Positions 1 through 8,931 of a stretch of 64,000 nucleotides of DNA are shown one piece after another. Each line of letters starts with the position of its first letter. Position 1 is the first letter of the stretch. The DNA comes from Aminicenans sp964648465 (GTDB lineage: Bacteria > Acidobacteriota > Aminicenantia > Aminicenantales > Aminicenantaceae): assembly GCA_964648465.1 (NCBI GenBank), contig CAZYMU010000014.1, positions 1-64,000 of the forward strand, given 5' to 3'. A program made the position numbers and the translations under genes. Under the pieces are notes generated by a model. The model was not told the origin of the DNA, ran no database searches, and saw nothing but the letters and a program-made list of their open reading frames with translations.

Positions 1-20
1 ACAGTAACAAAACTAATGAG

Positions 21-1856
21 TCAATGCGGACCAAAATAATGCTTGACGTTGATCACACCTGTGTTTAGGTTACGTGCAAATCTTGGGAAATTGCTGCTTG
101 AGACCTCAATCCGAATGCGGTGCCCTGGTGCAAAATAGTTGCTGGTCGACATCGAACTGACAGGAAGCTTGTAGACCTTGCCCTTTTCCATGAACACCTG
201 TTTGTCATAGCCTTCACGGTAGCGTGCGCGTTGGATAGTTTCATCCAAGTTGTAGGCTCTTCCGTCAGGATAAACGTCGAGCAGTTTTACAGTGAAATCT
301 GTATCTTTGACATCGGACGACACGTAAAGCGTTATCTTGATAGGCCCGCTCACTTCGATGCTTTCCTTGAAGGGATTTGTTGAGTAAATTAGGATATCTT
401 GTCGGGCTTCCATCTGCCGTTGATCAAAGGATCCGGCTTGGTACGAATTACCCATGCAGCAAAAGCCACCACCGTGTGTTGGTATGGGAAAGGCCGGATC
501 GTATGTGAAAGCATCTGGATTGTCTTCCGGACTTGGTGCGTTTGTCGAAAGCCTGCCGTCTCCGAAGACACTGTTGGCACTTCCCTTGCTAGTCAGATAG
601 AAAGTCGCCATCTCAGCGCTTTCCGGCGGCCATGTATCCGACGACTGCCATTTATTGAGACCCATGGTGTAGTATTGAACTTTTGGTGTTTTTTCGAGGA
701 TTTCGTTATCGTCTCCCTTCATCCAGTAGTCGAACCAACAGTAGATGAGCTCATCATAGTCAAACCGGGAATCTCCGACATTGCGTTCGCCTACAATCGT
801 TTTTTCTGTCGCACGATTAAATGCACAATGGCATGTCGGTGCGATTACTGCAAACTGATTTTTAGCAACTTCCGGATCCTTTGCATTGTTTCGCACATGA
901 TTGAACAAGGCTAGATTGGGACTAATCGAGATGTCGTACCAGGACATAAACCACAGGCTGGGTGCACCGAAGGGCATGTCATCATGGTATAGGCCGCCCT
1001 TATACCAGTCCGGATCGTTTGGCTTACGCTTGATCATTTTTTCGTAGTTGCTTTTTGGCCCTTTTATGTTTTTAATTATATCTATAATGGGCAAATGCCG
1101 GAGCGCCTTTGACCAGTCTACATTCGGTATCTCAGCCGCCAGATCGAAGTATCTCGACACGCACACAAGCTCTTCACGGGACATATCAGAAGGGAAGGTC
1201 GGCCGCCACTTGTAAGTCTGGATAAAGCCGTAGTCGTAAAGCCATGCCGTCATGAGCATCTGGTTAACGCCGCCGCGATACCAGTTTCCCTGCTCGTAAA
1301 ATTCATCAACGCGTCCGATACCCGCACCGAATCCCATCGGCACTATTGCGGCAAGGGCAGGATGGTTCAAACTCGCCACCCCCATCTGCCACTCGGCCGT
1401 AGAGGAACAACCAATCAATCCGACCTTGCCGTTAGACCATGGCTGCTCTGCCATCCAGGTAATGGCATCATACCCGTCAGTAATCGGTGGTCCGAGGATG
1501 TCCCATTTTCCTTCCGAGAAGTATCTTCCGCGTTCGTTCTGAACGACGTATGCGTAACCGCGCTTGACTGCTTCGTAGGCCGATCGGTAAGTACGTGTGC
1601 TGAGTTTGCCGTCGTGCCAGGAGTTGAAGTTGTACGGCGTTCTTGAAAAGATGATAGGTACTGGCTTATCCGTTTTAGGGCGGTAGACATCAGTCGCGAG
1701 TCTGACACCGTCGCGCATTGGCACCATAATTTTCTGCTTGATAATTGCGATCGATTTGAGCGAATCAAGGACATTATCCTGTGCTGAGACAGGCGGGGGT
1801 ACTGAGCAGTAAATTATACAAATAATTGAAGTAATGAAAAATTTTATGTATTTCAT
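21..1856 (-). CDS. Exported CocE/NonD-family (peptidase S15-like) hydrolase
   Basis: Alpha/beta-hydrolase of the X-Pro dipeptidyl-peptidase/CocE group, which cleaves peptides or esters with a serine nucleophile. The 611-residue product opens with a signal peptide (about residues 1-25, hydrophobic, ending near VSAQD) and then MVPMRDGVRLATDVYRP, typical of the family N-terminus. The nucleophile elbow reads GLIGCSSTAEW near residue 149, and a conserved C-H-C-A-F segment near residue 343 probably carries the catalytic His. The C-terminal third is the jelly-roll domain of the family, with DTDFTVKLLDVYPDGRA. Length is normal. The start has a near-perfect AAAGGAGGA site four bases upstream. It stands alone; substrate is unknown, and a periplasmic location is inferred from the signal. 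Confidence 0.9.
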   Translation of the reverse strand: MKYIKFFITSIICIIYCSVPPPVSAQDNVLDSLKSIAIIKQKIMVPMRDGVRLATDVYRPKTDKPVPIIFSRTPYNFNSWHDGKLSTRTYRSAYEAVKRGYAYVVQNERGRYFSEGKWDILGPPITDGYDAITWMAEQPWSNGKVGLIGCSSTAEWQMGVASLNHPALAAIVPMGFGAGIGRVDEFYEQGNWYRGGVNQMLMTAWLYDYGFIQTYKWRPTFPSDMSREELVCVSRYFDLAAEIPNVDWSKALRHLPIIDIIKNIKGPKSNYEKMIKRKPNDPDWYKGGLYHDDMPFGAPSLWFMSWYDISISPNLALFNHVRNNAKDPEVAKNQFAVIAPTCHCAFNRATEKTIVGERNVGDSRFDYDELIYCWFDYWMKGDDNEILEKTPKVQYYTMGLNKWQSSDTWPPESAEMATFYLTSKGSANSVFGDGRLSTNAPSPEDNPDAFTYDPAFPIPTHGGGFCCMGNSYQAGSFDQRQMEARQDILIYSTNPFKESIEVSGPIKITLYVSSDVKDTDFTVKLLDVYPDGRAYNLDETIQRARYREGYDKQVFMEKGKVYKLPVSSMSTSNYFAPGHRIRIEVSSSNFPRFARNLNTGVINVKHYFGPH

Positions 1857-1916
1857 TCTATCCTCCTTTCTTATAAAAAAAATTAAGCAGTGATATTAGG
1901 AATATGTCAAAAAAAA

Positions 1917-1947
1917 GCTTAACGCTTGAGCTTAGCTAATTGTTAGA
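1917..1947 (-). other. Short attC-like remnant after trmO
   Basis: On the minus strand, GTCTAAC (overlapping the trmO stop codon) is followed after 17 bases by GTTAAGC. These resemble the outer boxes of an integron attC, and GTCTAAC is one base off the complement of GTTAGAT, which lies just upstream of trmO. At 31 bp the site is much shorter than normal attC sites, so it is at best a deleted remnant. Confidence 0.35.
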
Positions 1948-2449
1948 CCTTTCTTTTCTGTCTTTTAAAATCTCTCAAACCTCGCGCGGAGGCAGAATCA
2001 TCTGAAATAGTGTCTTGCCAGCCTGACTTGACAGTTTCTCTCGAATCATATCTTTGTATGTATGGCTTGATATCAAGCAGTGGTGTGCCATCCAATATAT
2101 CAATGTCTTTGACATGAAGGATATTATCTTCAATCCTCACCAATCGCACAAGACTCATTCCTAATTTATTGGGGCGGTGTGGAGCACGTGTAGCGAAAAT
2201 GCCATGTTCCTTATCTGAAAGATATGGCTTTAAACGTAAATACGTTTCTTGTGATTTATTAAAATAATAGAATAGATAGATATAAGAGAATTTTTGCAGA
2301 TCTTTCAATCCGTCAGCATATTCGGTGTTCAATATAACCGTGCCCTCAATGTTGTTGCAAAAAACAGGCTGTATTGGCGTCTTGGAAATGACTTTATGTG
2401 GAGAATGAATAATGCCTATCGGATGAAAAATAAATTTATCGTCATGCAT
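1943..2449 (-). CDS. trmO: TrmO-family tRNA-methyltransferase (TsaA-like)
   Basis: Member of the TrmO/YaeB (TsaA-like) family; E. coli TrmO uses S-adenosylmethionine to N6-methylate t6A37 of tRNA-Thr(GGU). The 168-residue product has the family start FHPIGIIHSPHK, the central block TRAPHRPNKLGMSLVRL (about residues 85-101) and the DGTPLLDIKPYI block (about 119-130). It corresponds to the core domain without the C-terminal extension of E. coli TrmO (about 235 residues). Start supported by TTGAGG eight bases upstream. It lies directly downstream of a leader-repeat promoter (2476-2682) and its stop codon overlaps an attC-like box, so it may be a gene cassette rather than a core locus. Confidence 0.85.
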   Translation of the reverse strand: MHDDKFIFHPIGIIHSPHKVISKTPIQPVFCNNIEGTVILNTEYADGLKDLQKFSYIYLFYYFNKSQETYLRLKPYLSDKEHGIFATRAPHRPNKLGMSLVRLVRIEDNILHVKDIDILDGTPLLDIKPYIQRYDSRETVKSGWQDTISDDSASARGLRDFKRQKRKV

Positions 2450-2475
2450 AGAATGACCTCAAATAATTTATAGAA

Positions 2476-2682
2476 ATCTAACATATATTATACAGCCGTT
2501 TTGCATGTGCAAATACGGTACTTATCGATTCCTATTGCGTTATCCTGATTGAGTAAAACCGGGAATAACGTATTGGATATAAACATTTTTGTCCTAGCCA
2601 ATATCTTTTTACCGTCAGTTTTCTGCAGAAAATGTTGCGCCCTAAACATAGGCTATCAAAACTTATTGAAAAATTCTAGGGA
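2476..2682 (-). promoter_or_regulatory. Integron-type leader repeat, copy 1 (with promoter)
   Basis: On the minus strand this about 205-bp sequence closely matches the leaders at 11740-11988, 15655-15906 and 19313-19530. It ends with ...CGGCTG-TATAAT-ATAT-GTTAGAT; TATAAT (2487-2492) is a plausible -10 box and GTTAGAT (2476-2482) fits the cassette-boundary consensus GTTRRRY. It points into trmO. A region diverged from this repeat and empty of genes continues to about 2714. Confidence 0.6.
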
Positions 2683-2714
2683 ATGTACTCGTTCAGTACG
2701 ATAATGATTTATAA

Positions 2715-3077
2715 GAATTTGGTTTTTAAGCTTGCTGTGGTTTACTCTCATTTTTATCCGATTTTCACCTGCTGACATTCATAATCGTACAGATTATAGC
2801 TAAAATTTGTGAGAAATCAAAAAGGTCGATCAGCTGCTTATGCAGAAGCAGAGAAAATACCTCCCGGGTAAAGATCTATCGTAAAAGATCATCATTAAAA
2901 CGGGAAACACTGTGGAAACGCCCATCTTGGTCTGAACCGTCCTCGGAAACAAGAAAATGAAGGTGCGGATGAAAATTCATTCGGGATCCAAACGACTGTA
3001 TCACGGCAATAATGCCTGGTACAATCTCTTTGCCTATTACGGCATTGAGGTATTTCAGGATGGCATCTTTCCCGCAG
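2715..3077. repeat. 363-bp direct repeat, copy 1
   Basis: Nearly identical to 4418-4780, same orientation. The two copies bracket the AAA/DUF4143 ATPase gene. On the plus strand each copy holds the start of a small open frame (MKVRMKIHSGSKRLYHG) that runs out of the repeat and stops; it looks like a broken coding segment, not a working gene. Confidence 0.85.
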
Positions 3078-3078
3078 T

Positions 3079-3141
3079 GATCCGCGCTTCAAGAAACTCA
3101 TGGAGCGGGTAAAACACGAGTGGGAGAATTTTGAGGTATAG
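3079..3141 (+). pseudogene. C-terminal scrap of a TPR/kinase-type protein
   Basis: The frame reads DPRFKKLMERVKHEWENF then EV and a stop. A similar D/H-P-R-F tail closes the large Ser/Thr kinase-TPR protein at 39422-42226 (HPRFQQLLEE). It starts exactly where the 363-bp repeat ends, so it is a remnant of a larger gene. Confidence 0.55.
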
Positions 3142-3188
3142 GGATGAAATGTCCTACTGAGTATCAGTCTCCGTCCTGTAGGCCTGCT

Positions 3189-4346
3189 TTAAGATATGAT
3201 TTCATTTGACCATAAACGTTCCAGAAAAGTCTTCCAGGGTAAAATCAAAATGCCATCACTTGTTTTTCTCGCGCGATGGTCCATTGTCACGAGTAAAGAC
3301 TTGGTTTTATATTCCTCTTTGAATGCTCTTAGCCCCTTCATGTGTCTATCTCGGGCTTGAGCCGTGGATTTAATCTCCACAGCAACATCATTTTGACCCA
3401 GAACCAAATCCACTTCAAATTGAGAAGCCGTGCGCCAATAATAGATAGGATAATTAAGTTCTGAATAACTTGAATGGGCTAGCACTTCAAGAATGATAAA
3501 GTGTTCAAATACCCTGCCGAAGAGTTCCGATCCCATTTGAACATTCCCCCTCCTGGCAAGATACGACACAATTCCAACATCAAAAAAAAAGAATTTAGGT
3601 GCACCAATCAATCGCCTTTTTACCTTTTTCCTGTAGGCAGGGATGTATCTTCCGATCAGAGTATCTTCCAGGATTTGAAAATAACTTTTTACCGTCGGAG
3701 CACTAACGCCACATTCACTTGCAATATTATTGAAATTAATTATCTCTCCGTTTGAGATGGCTGCAACCTCTAAAAAACGATTGAAAGCAGGGATATTTCG
3801 TGTAGCAGCCTCGGCAACGATCTCTTCTTTTAGATATTCGCCAGTATACGCCTGAAGCAACCTCCCAGGATGCTTGCTGATATAATGCCTCGGAATCATG
3901 CCCTGGTTTAAAGCTTTGATTAACGTAAAATCGGTCACCTCAGGATATACGAGTGGGAAGAGTTGGTAACGCACTGCTCGCCCTCCGAGAAGATTGCCTA
4001 AGGTTCTCTTCAACTTTCGCGGACTTGATCCACACAGAATAAAACGGAGTCCTTTATTCTCAATCAACCAGTGGACTTCATCAAGAAGATCAGGAATTTT
4101 TTGAACTTCATCGATAATGATGGGATCCTTCTGATTCTCACCGGTCAATCCCTGTGCTTCACATTCTTGACGAAGAATAGTAGGTTCGGATAGTAGTTGT
4201 CGATATACATCAGAAAGTAACAAATCATAATACATTGCGTTTGGTAAAAGGGTTTTTAAAAGCGTGCTTTTTCCTGTTTGCCTGGGCCCCCATAAAAAGC
4301 AGCTTTCTTTGGAACTAAGACTCAAATCCAATAATCTTTCATACAT
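3189..4346 (-). CDS. AAA ATPase with DUF4143 domain
   Basis: 385-residue protein of the AAA_14/DUF4143 family, often found as a mobile, multicopy gene in bacteria and archaea; role unproven, proposed NTP-dependent DNA or defence functions. Walker A is GPRQTGKST (about residues 20-28), Walker B IIIDEVQKIP (about 96-105), and a sensor-like FILCGSSPRKLKR follows. A winged-helix-like segment (GEIINFNNIASECGVS) sits in the middle. The C-terminus has VDLVLGQNDVAVEIKST, the PD-(D/E)xK-like signature of DUF4143. Length is typical. The ribosome-binding site is weak. It is bracketed by 363-bp direct repeats, suggesting that it arrived with, or between, duplicated sequence. Confidence 0.88.
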   Translation of the reverse strand: MYERLLDLSLSSKESCFLWGPRQTGKSTLLKTLLPNAMYYDLLLSDVYRQLLSEPTILRQECEAQGLTGENQKDPIIIDEVQKIPDLLDEVHWLIENKGLRFILCGSSPRKLKRTLGNLLGGRAVRYQLFPLVYPEVTDFTLIKALNQGMIPRHYISKHPGRLLQAYTGEYLKEEIVAEAATRNIPAFNRFLEVAAISNGEIINFNNIASECGVSAPTVKSYFQILEDTLIGRYIPAYRKKVKRRLIGAPKFFFFDVGIVSYLARRGNVQMGSELFGRVFEHFIILEVLAHSSYSELNYPIYYWRTASQFEVDLVLGQNDVAVEIKSTAQARDRHMKGLRAFKEEYKTKSLLVTMDHRARKTSDGILILPWKTFLERLWSNEIIS

Positions 4347-4417
4347 ATAATTACAATAACACTTTTAGTATATCATGTAAATCTAAAATTGATATTTATT
4401 TTATCATCAATTTGTAG

Positions 4418-4780
4418 GAATTTGGTTTTTAAGCTTGTTGTGGTTTACTCTCATTTTTATCCGATTTTCACCTGCTGACATTCATAATCGTACAGATTAT
4501 AGCTAAAATTTGTGAGAAATCAAAAAGGTCGATCAGCTGCTTATGCAGAAGCAGAGAAAATACCTCCCGGGTAAAGATCTATCGTAAAAGATCATCATTA
4601 AAACGGGAAACACTGTGGAAACGCCCATCTTGGTCTGAACCGTCCTCGGAAACAAGAAAATGAAGGTGCGAATGAAAATTCATTCGGGACCCAAACGACT
4701 GTATCACGGCAATAATGCCTGGTATAATCTCTTTGCATGTTACGGCATTGAGGTATTTCAGGATGGTATCTTTCCCGCAG
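4418..4780. repeat. 363-bp direct repeat, copy 2
   Basis: Second copy of 2715-3077, only a few base differences. The copies diverge abruptly after TTTCCCGCAG: copy 1 continues into the kinase-tail fragment, copy 2 into the 3' flank of the amidohydrolase operon. Confidence 0.85.
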
Positions 4781-4814
4781 AGACAAAGAGCTGGGAGGAG
4801 CGAGCGGTTTTCGT

Positions 4815-6125
4815 TTATTTGTTTTTCTTCATCCTTTCATAGACGATTTTTTTGTATTTCTCGTAGAGCCGGGTCTGAAAACTGGTCATAGGGATGATTT
4901 TGCCTTTGATGATGACTGTTTCCGCCCGAGAACGTCCTTGTATAGGGCTTCCCGTCCATATGGACATGTTGGCAATCTTACCTACCTCCAGGGAGCCGAC
5001 TTCATCGTCGATGCCCAGGATTCGGGCTGGATTGATGGTCATGGCTTCCAGGGCTTTTTTCTCCGACAGTCCATGGGCCACCGAGATAGCGGCAGGTGTT
5101 GGAAGATTACGCACATTGCGGTTTCCAGGACCCCACTCTCCCGGATCAAAGGCAAACAGGATGCCCTTTTCCGCCAAGACTGCAGCTGTGTGATAGTTCT
5201 GGTCATGGGATTGCCAACGTCTGGGAATACTTGTGGTTCCTGCCCAAATAATTGGGATGTTTTCTTTGGCTATTCGGTCGGCATATTTGAGTATTCCTGA
5301 GCTTGCGCGGATGATCCCTTTGAGTTTGTAATCCTTGATGATTTCCAGGGAGTTGCGGATAGTTACCTCGTCATTGGTTATAAAAATGACGGGAATTTTG
5401 CCCTCGACCACCGGCACAAAAGCCTCCATCTCCAGATCCCGATTGGCAAAGCTCTTTTTATCCTTTTCATCGTTTCTATCTTTTTTTGATTTTTCCGCAT
5501 TCTCTTTCTGCTTTTTGGCATATTCTTGGGCTTGCTCTAATTTAGCACGCAAAAAGGAGACCACTCCAGGTTGTGTGGAAGGATATTTGTTTTCTTCTTT
5601 GGCGCCCATGTTGATGATCTGGGCCACATAGCGCTTGGCAACCATTTGCTCAGCCAGGCTTCCCTCAAGGTGCAGGATCACGGACTTACCGTTGATCACA
5701 CTCTGCATTCCGCTGATCGTCTGTACAGTGGTGATTCCACCCAGACGTGTGACTTCTATACAATCATCCTCTGGATTTATGGCATCATAGGGATCCATAT
5801 GCGGAGTGGAAATCCCTACCTCGTCGGTGTCGTTGCCCGCACCAGGATATCCGGTTACGCCTACAGCCGTCATGACCGCTACCAATCCGGGATAGACATA
5901 TTTTCCCGAGGCTTCGATGACTTGGGTTCCAGAAGGGGCCTGAATGTTTCTTCCCATCTTGCTGATCTTTCCGTTTTTTATCAGGAGGTCACCGTTTTCT
6001 ATAGGTGCTCCCTTTACGGGAATTATGGTGCCGTTTTTGATTAAAATCGTACCGGCAGTTTCGGCCATTCCTGTTGCTGTAAACAGGACAAGGACCAAAA
6101 AGAGGGTGTGTGCGATTTTTCTCAC
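4815..6125 (-). CDS. Exported amidohydrolase-like protein lacking the HxH metal motif
   Basis: Imidazolonepropionase-related amidohydrolase fold, second gene of a two-gene operon. I place the start at a GTG (6123-6125) preceded by GGGAGG, where GTGA overlaps the stop of the upstream gene; a signal peptide (MRKIAHTLFLVLVLFTATGMAETAG) then begins at residue 1. Product about 436 residues. The fold is recognisable (IENGDLLIKNGKI, GGITTVQTISG, GSLEVGKIANMSIW), but where relatives have D-x-H-x-H this protein has GLVAVMTAVG: the metal-binding histidines are Met and Ala. It also has a charged Lys/Glu-rich insert (about residues 195-225). It may be a non-catalytic partner of its neighbour or have a different active site. 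Confidence 0.82.
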   Translation of the reverse strand: MRKIAHTLFLVLVLFTATGMAETAGTILIKNGTIIPVKGAPIENGDLLIKNGKISKMGRNIQAPSGTQVIEASGKYVYPGLVAVMTAVGVTGYPGAGNDTDEVGISTPHMDPYDAINPEDDCIEVTRLGGITTVQTISGMQSVINGKSVILHLEGSLAEQMVAKRYVAQIINMGAKEENKYPSTQPGVVSFLRAKLEQAQEYAKKQKENAEKSKKDRNDEKDKKSFANRDLEMEAFVPVVEGKIPVIFITNDEVTIRNSLEIIKDYKLKGIIRASSGILKYADRIAKENIPIIWAGTTSIPRRWQSHDQNYHTAAVLAEKGILFAFDPGEWGPGNRNVRNLPTPAAISVAHGLSEKKALEAMTINPARILGIDDEVGSLEVGKIANMSIWTGSPIQGRSRAETVIIKGKIIPMTSFQTRLYEKYKKIVYERMKKNK

Positions 6126-7378
6126 TGGCTTCCTCCCTTGAATGTAGCGTTTTCCTGGGCATAATCGAAAAAGATTTTGCCTTCGATGATGGTTATCAAA
6201 CATTTGGTGGTTGTATCCAGCGGATGCTTGTTAAAGACGGCGATGTCTCCGTCTTTACCAACCTCCAGGCTTCCGATGCGGTCGTCCAGTTCAAGCGACT
6301 CTGCTGCGTTCAGAGTGATCATTTTAAGCGCCTCGTCTTCAGGGATACAGGTGTACTTCTGCACCTTTGCCGCCTCTCGGAAAAGGTAGCGGCCGACGAC
6401 AGGACTATCTGAGTTGATGACGATTTTGGCGCCGGCATCATACAATATTTGCAGTCCATAAGGACAGCCGTCATAAGCCTCTTCCTTGAAACCCCATGAG
6501 TCGACCCAACCTCCATAAAAGACTCCAGCATCAGCCATGATGTCTGCCACCTTGTAGCCGTCAATACAGTGGCTGATTTGCAGGAGATCGATGTCGAATT
6601 CCTTGCAGAAATTGATGATCCAAACGATTTCCTCTGCTCTGTAGGTGTGACAGTCGATGCTGAGCTTTTTTTCAAGAACCATCTTCAGTGTTTCCATTTT
6701 TAGGTCTTTTTTGGGAGGATTCAGGTCCTTTTTGCCGGGTGCCTTGTCCTTTTCGTATTTGTCCCATTTAGCCTTGTATTCTTGTGCTTCGATGAACGCT
6801 TTGCGTGCCACATAAGCATTTCCCATCCGGGTAGAAGGAGAACGCCCTTTTTGCCCATAAAGACGCTTGGGATTTTCGCCCAGCGCCATCTTGAGCTGCT
6901 GGCGGACTCCAGGGATGATCAATTCTTCCACAGGCCGGTCATATTTAAGCTTTATGGTTACGTTCACGCCTCCGATGACATTGGCACTTCCGTGCATGGT
7001 TTTTACGGTGGTCACACCGCCGGCCAGGGTTTTCCGGATGGAGTCCGACCCAGGCTCCAGGGCTTCCCACATCCAGATCTGGGGAGTCACCGGGTCTGTG
7101 GCTTCATTTATATCCGTCAGGGCGATGTGCGAATGGCTGTCGATGATACCGGGCATGACAAACTTCCCGATCACATCGATTACTTTGATACCTTTGGGGA
7201 TTTTGATGTTTTTCCCTAGATTCGTTATCTTGCCCTCCTGAATGACAAGCGTCCCGTTTTCGATGGTGCCGTCAGTGATGGTCAGAATCGTGCCTCCTTT
7301 GAGTGCAAGGTCCTGGGTCCATACGTAGGTTACCACGAATAGCAGGGCGGTTAGCATGACCGTGAGCCTTCTGCTCAT
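6122..7378 (-). CDS. Exported metal-dependent amidohydrolase
   Basis: 418-residue amidohydrolase of the imidazolonepropionase/prolidase-like group, with a signal peptide (about residues 1-21). Metal ligands are visible: DSHSH at 80-84, LQISHC in the middle and INSDSPV near residue 340; the C-terminus has the usual SLEVGKDGDIAVF. Such exported enzymes are often placed among dipeptide or cyclic-amide hydrolases, but substrate cannot be read from sequence. Start supported by GGAAGGAGG. It overlaps the next gene by GTGA, so the two are translationally coupled. A promoter element derived from an IS91 end lies upstream (7505-7600). Confidence 0.88.
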   Translation of the reverse strand: MSRRLTVMLTALLFVVTYVWTQDLALKGGTILTITDGTIENGTLVIQEGKITNLGKNIKIPKGIKVIDVIGKFVMPGIIDSHSHIALTDINEATDPVTPQIWMWEALEPGSDSIRKTLAGGVTTVKTMHGSANVIGGVNVTIKLKYDRPVEELIIPGVRQQLKMALGENPKRLYGQKGRSPSTRMGNAYVARKAFIEAQEYKAKWDKYEKDKAPGKKDLNPPKKDLKMETLKMVLEKKLSIDCHTYRAEEIVWIINFCKEFDIDLLQISHCIDGYKVADIMADAGVFYGGWVDSWGFKEEAYDGCPYGLQILYDAGAKIVINSDSPVVGRYLFREAAKVQKYTCIPEDEALKMITLNAAESLELDDRIGSLEVGKDGDIAVFNKHPLDTTTKCLITIIEGKIFFDYAQENATFKGGSQ

Positions 7379-7504
7379 TTCAACCTCCTTCCTGTACTGA
7401 TTCCATACTGCTATAAGAAAATTCTTTTTGCTGGAGCAGCCACAGGGTTTTTTAAATGATATTTAAATCTAAAAAGGTTAAACATAGGGATTTCATTTTT
7501 GGGA

Positions 7505-7600
7505 TTACTTTGATTTCTACTCAATTTTCACCCTATGAGTTATTGCATCAACAATAATACATAGGACAAAAATATAAAGTCAATAAAAATCCACGTGAAA
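7505..7600 (-). promoter_or_regulatory. Mobile promoter element E1 upstream of the amidohydrolase operon
   Basis: Minus strand: TTGACT (7578-7583), an 18-base spacer, TATTAT (7554-7559), then a GGTGAAAA site. Same arrangement and similar sequence as elements at 42385-42500, 49120-49215, 56760-56880 and 59930-60010. The leader ORF here has decayed to GTG-AAA-ATT-GAG-TAG. It probably drives the genes ending at 4815. Confidence 0.65.
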
Positions 7601-7605
7601 GCGTT

Positions 7606-7645
7606 TGTTATACAGCAAGCTGCATATCTAACGAATTAGATATTT
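7606..7645 (+). repeat. Copy of the integrase-upstream repeat (plus orientation)
   Basis: Contains GTTATACAGCAAGCTG followed by ATCTAACGAATTAGAT. The reverse complement closely matches 8764-8803 and 19858-19900, the latter being the 5' region of the broken integron integrase. Together with 8764-8860 it forms inverted flanks around the OmpA-like gene. Confidence 0.6.
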
Positions 7646-7800
7646 TTATTATTTTCAGGAATCTGGAAATATTTTTAATAAAAAGTAAATACCCATTGCC
7701 AACCCCATTTTCTTGAAGCATTGAGATATGTCTTTGAAAGGGCATAAGGAAAATAAACATGACTGAAACCATCTTTAATATCGAGCTGATAAATTGCCCA

Positions 7801-7851
7801 ATATTTCTTGAATTGTTGCAATAAGCTTTGATAATATCTAGTTAGGTGGCG
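7801..7851 (+). repeat. Partial copy of the integron-type leader
   Basis: ATATTTCTTGAATTGTTGCA and the following AATAAGCTTTGATA match the 5' part of the leaders at 11740, 15655 and 19530 (reverse). The promoter part and cassette junction are not conserved. With the integrase-upstream repeat at 7606 it suggests a second, almost fully deleted integrase locus upstream of the OmpA-like gene. Confidence 0.5.
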
Positions 7852-7899
7852 ATTTAAATAATAAATGGGTATTAACTTGATAGAAAAAGGAGAAATAAT

Positions 7900-8742
7900 A
7901 TGATGAAAAAGAGGATTCTTCTTATTTTAGGCTTTTGCTTATTTTCTCTGTTAATAACACCTGTTTTGTCCGTTGCACAGGAAGATATGCCTGGCAGCAA
8001 AGACCATCCACTCCTTACGAGAATGCCTGGTTTCTATATTTCGGGCTATGAATATAAAGAGTTCGATACAGCCGATTTCAAAAATGATAAAGGGGAAGAT
8101 ATTAAGATCGAAGGCCACAAATATCACATTGAATATGACATCAGGAAAGAGAAGAAGGCCCCAAGTGAACTTCAGATCTTAAGGAATTATGAAAATGCTA
8201 TAAAAAAGATAGGAGGTTCAACAATTTATGAAGCTCCAGGAGAAGCGTGGCTCAAGCTGGAAATGGGCGGGAAAATAACGTGGGTTTATGTATATGCGCA
8301 TTCTGAGGGAGAATCTTATGAACTGGAGATTGTAGAGAAAAAAGTAATGGTGCAGGAAGTGATAGCAGATGCCAAAAGCCTTGCTCACGATATAAACTCA
8401 ACCGGACATGCATCTGTTTATGGTATACATTTTGACTTTAATAAAGCAGATGTTAAACCGGAATCCGAGCCTACACTTAAAGAGATAGCAAAACTTCTGA
8501 AACAAAATCCCGAACTGAAATTGTATGTGGTTGGGCATACCGATAGTGTAGGGAAAATTGCTTACAACATGAAACTTTCCCGCGAAAGGGCCGAAACGGT
8601 TGTTAAAGTCTTAGCAGAAAAGTATGGAGCGGCTCAAAATCGGCTTAAACCCTATGGAGTGGGTCCTTTGGCACCTGTTTCCTCCAACGAGACAGACGAA
8701 GGGCGAGCTTTGAACCGTAGGGTGGAGTTGGTTAAAGAGTAA
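7900..8742 (+). CDS. OmpA-family outer-membrane/peptidoglycan-binding protein
   Basis: 280 residues. Signal peptide (about 1-26, cleavage near VAQED), an N-terminal domain with MPGFYISGYEYKEFD of the type seen before OmpA domains, and a C-terminal OmpA domain (about residues 165-280) with IHFDFNKADVKPES, LYVVGHTDSVG, NMKLSRERAE and ALNRRVEL, which bind peptidoglycan. AAGGAG precedes tandem ATG codons. The gene sits between inverted copies of the integrase-upstream repeat and downstream of a partial leader, so it may be cassette cargo, though its 3' side has no clear attC before 8932. Confidence 0.88.
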   Translation: MMKKRILLILGFCLFSLLITPVLSVAQEDMPGSKDHPLLTRMPGFYISGYEYKEFDTADFKNDKGEDIKIEGHKYHIEYDIRKEKKAPSELQILRNYENAIKKIGGSTIYEAPGEAWLKLEMGGKITWVYVYAHSEGESYELEIVEKKVMVQEVIADAKSLAHDINSTGHASVYGIHFDFNKADVKPESEPTLKEIAKLLKQNPELKLYVVGHTDSVGKIAYNMKLSRERAETVVKVLAEKYGAAQNRLKPYGVGPLAPVSSNETDEGRALNRRVELVKE

Positions 8743-8763
8743 GTTTGTGAAAAAAGATGCATG

Positions 8764-8860
8764 ATATCTAATTCATCAGATATACGGCTTGCTGTATAAC
8801 AAGGGTATTGATAAAATATTACTGAAAATTAAGCATATTTTTATAGGGATGTTTTTTAAC
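8764..8860 (+). repeat. Integrase-upstream repeat, long copy
   Basis: About 95 bp shared with 19858-19945: ATCTAATTC...GGCTTGCTGTATAACAAG, then GATAAAATATTACTGAAAAT and TAAGCATATTTTTA. At 19.9 kb this sequence precedes the integrase pseudogene; here no integrase follows. Confidence 0.65.
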
Positions 8861-8931
8861 ATGATACCGGATGCAAAAAAGCGATTGGATGAGATAAAGA
8901 GTAGACTATAGGTTCTCAATCATTAAATATC

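Noticed and set aside
4815..6203. A longer start for the second amidohydrolase, giving MFDNHHRRQNLF at its N-terminus
   Set aside because: It would hide the signal peptide and overlap the upstream gene by 80 bases; the GTG at 6125 has GGGAGG and a GTGA overlap.
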